This document shows positions 63,321 through 64,000 of a stretch of 64,000 nt of DNA, in pieces (position 1 is the stretch's first letter; each line of letters begins with the position of its first letter). Origin of the DNA: Candidatus Neomarinimicrobiota bacterium. GTDB lineage: Bacteria > Fidelibacterota > Marinisomatia > Marinisomatales > S15-B10. The position numbers and the translations under genes are program-made. The stretch spans positions 45,791-109,790 of the forward strand of contig JAZGBI010000008.1 of assembly GCA_036476315.1 (NCBI GenBank), in the 5' to 3' direction. The notes beneath the pieces were generated by a model, which worked only from the letters and a program-made list of their open reading frames with translations, was not told the DNA's origin and did no database searches.

Positions 63321-64000
63321 TTAATCCTTTTGGATATCCGTTCGAACGTGATCTACCCATGTTGCCATATTTATTACCGACGAGATTTCAGAGGCTGCAT
63401 TCCGGGCGGCATCGTAGTTTGTAAATGTTCCGATCCTGACACGGTACCAAAACTCGTCCGTTTCTTCGAAATAAGCTTCCTGAACATAAGCATCAAACCC
63501 CAGATTCACCATTTCATCAGCCTGACGCCCCGCCTGTTCAAAAGTGGGCCAAGATGAAACCTGAATGGTCAGTTCGCCTTCGACCTTGGGTATCCTGGTC
63601 CCTCTGATGGGTTCAGGTGGTGGGGGAGGAGCCTGTGGTTCCTCCTCTCTCACTATCTCTGCCGTCGTTTCGACTCTTGCAGTGACCTCCTTGGAATCAT
63701 TTGCCGCATCCTCAAAGACTACTTCAGTCAGATCAGTCAACACCTTATCCGGCATGAATTCTTCCTCAGTCGTTGGCTCAGTCAAAACCGTATCCGGTAC
63801 CGCTTCCGCCACCGTTTCAATCTCCACTTCAGGTGGCTGTGCTCCAATGCGGAACTCGTAGGATTGAGAGGCTACTTTTTCTCCTTCTTCACCGGATACC
63901 ACCACATCGAAAACATATTCACCCAGTTGGTCAGCCTCGAAGGACATTTGTTTTCCACCATCCGTAATAATCAGATCGGAAAAACTCAGTTTGCTGCTGG
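63321..64000 (-). CDS. SPOR-domain protein, N-terminus outside the window
   Basis: The visible C-terminal part of about 226 residues begins with beta-rich sequence (FEADQLGEYVFDVVVSGEEG, an Ig/PKD-like repeat end), continues through an acidic, Thr/Val-rich linker and a Pro run (QAPPPPPEP), and ends in a SPOR domain: GELTIQVSSWPTFEQAGRQA, then FWYRVRIGTFTNYDAARNAA. SPOR domains bind denuded peptidoglycan glycan strands at the septum. The frame stays open to base 64000 past the ATG at 63947, so the gene continues to the right and its start is not seen. Confidence 0.85.
   Translation of the reverse strand, partial: SSKLSFSDLIITDGGKQMSFEADQLGEYVFDVVVSGEEGEKVASQSYEFRIGAQPPEVEIETVAEAVPDTVLTEPTTEEEFMPDKVLTDLTEVVFEDAANDSKEVTARVETTAEIVREEEPQAPPPPPEPIRGTRIPKVEGELTIQVSSWPTFEQAGRQADEMVNLGFDAYVQEAYFEETDEFWYRVRIGTFTNYDAARNAASEISSVINMATWVDHVRTDIQKD

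Noticed and set aside
1..64000. CRISPR arrays, rRNA or tRNA genes, insertion sequences
   Set aside because: No regularly spaced repeats, no tRNA T-loop pattern with matching arms, and no transposase motifs were found on either strand by eye.

Overview
The window reads as a chromosome segment of a diderm, LPS-bearing bacterium. The best guess is the Fibrobacteres-Chlorobi-Bacteroidetes superphylum, most likely Candidatus Marinimicrobia (SAR406) or a close relative. This rests on gene content only: an LptG-type LPS permease, DUF5723 and peptidase-fused outer-membrane barrels, large surface lipoproteins with Kre9-like Ig domains, a TIGR03663/Agl23 membrane protein, Tat-exported Gfo/Idh/MocA oxidoreductases, DUF1080 proteins and ATP-type PEP carboxykinase. 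No rRNA, tRNA, CRISPR array, insertion sequence or prophage was seen.

Left edge (1-2.3 kb): an A+T-richer segment with a decayed methylthioadenosine-salvage cluster. It holds the last part of mtnA, a eukaryote-type MTA phosphorylase (mtnP) and apt. A well-formed TPP riboswitch and terminator follow, but no thiamine gene lies behind them, only a possible oxidoreductase remnant and then an SGNH-hydrolase lipoprotein.

3.5-14.6 kb, plus strand: a tightly overlapped run of pyrF, pyrE, a cyclophilin lipoprotein, a patatin-like hydrolase and dsbD, then a TlpA-like thioredoxin, an M1 peptidase fused to a predicted outer-membrane barrel, an HtrA protease and a glycosyltransferase. Much of it concerns envelope protein folding and quality control.

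28.7-14.6 kb, minus strand: the accessory highlight. In transcription order it encodes a cytosolic Gfo/Idh/MocA oxidoreductase, a sugar isomerase/epimerase-like TIM barrel, a secreted DUF1080 (3-keto-glycoside hydrolase/lyase-type) protein, two Tat-exported Gfo/Idh/MocA oxidoreductases, a seven-haem membrane-anchored cytochrome c, a cytochrome b, an MFS transporter, an F5/8C-like protein, Agl23 and ApbE. I infer a periplasmic sugar- or glycoside-oxidation pathway that may pass electrons to the quinone pool.

29-45 kb, plus strand: housekeeping genes (DUF2905, ileS, dksA-like, lspA, rluD-like, xerC-like, pckA, hpf, a sugar nucleotidyltransferase, metK, ahcY), then a 976-residue lipoprotein paired with a DUF5723 barrel. 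45-55 kb: lptG, an NhaC-type antiporter, a CNNM/CorC protein, then murQ-anmK-phosphohexomutase-polyprenyl synthase-PGI/PMI and a bifunctional nuclease.

62-55 kb, minus strand: the classic DUF177-rpmF-plsX-fabH-fabD-fabG-acpP-fabF-rnc fatty-acid cluster, with a recognisable promoter in front. The right edge holds a polytopic membrane protein and the C-terminal part of a SPOR-domain protein.
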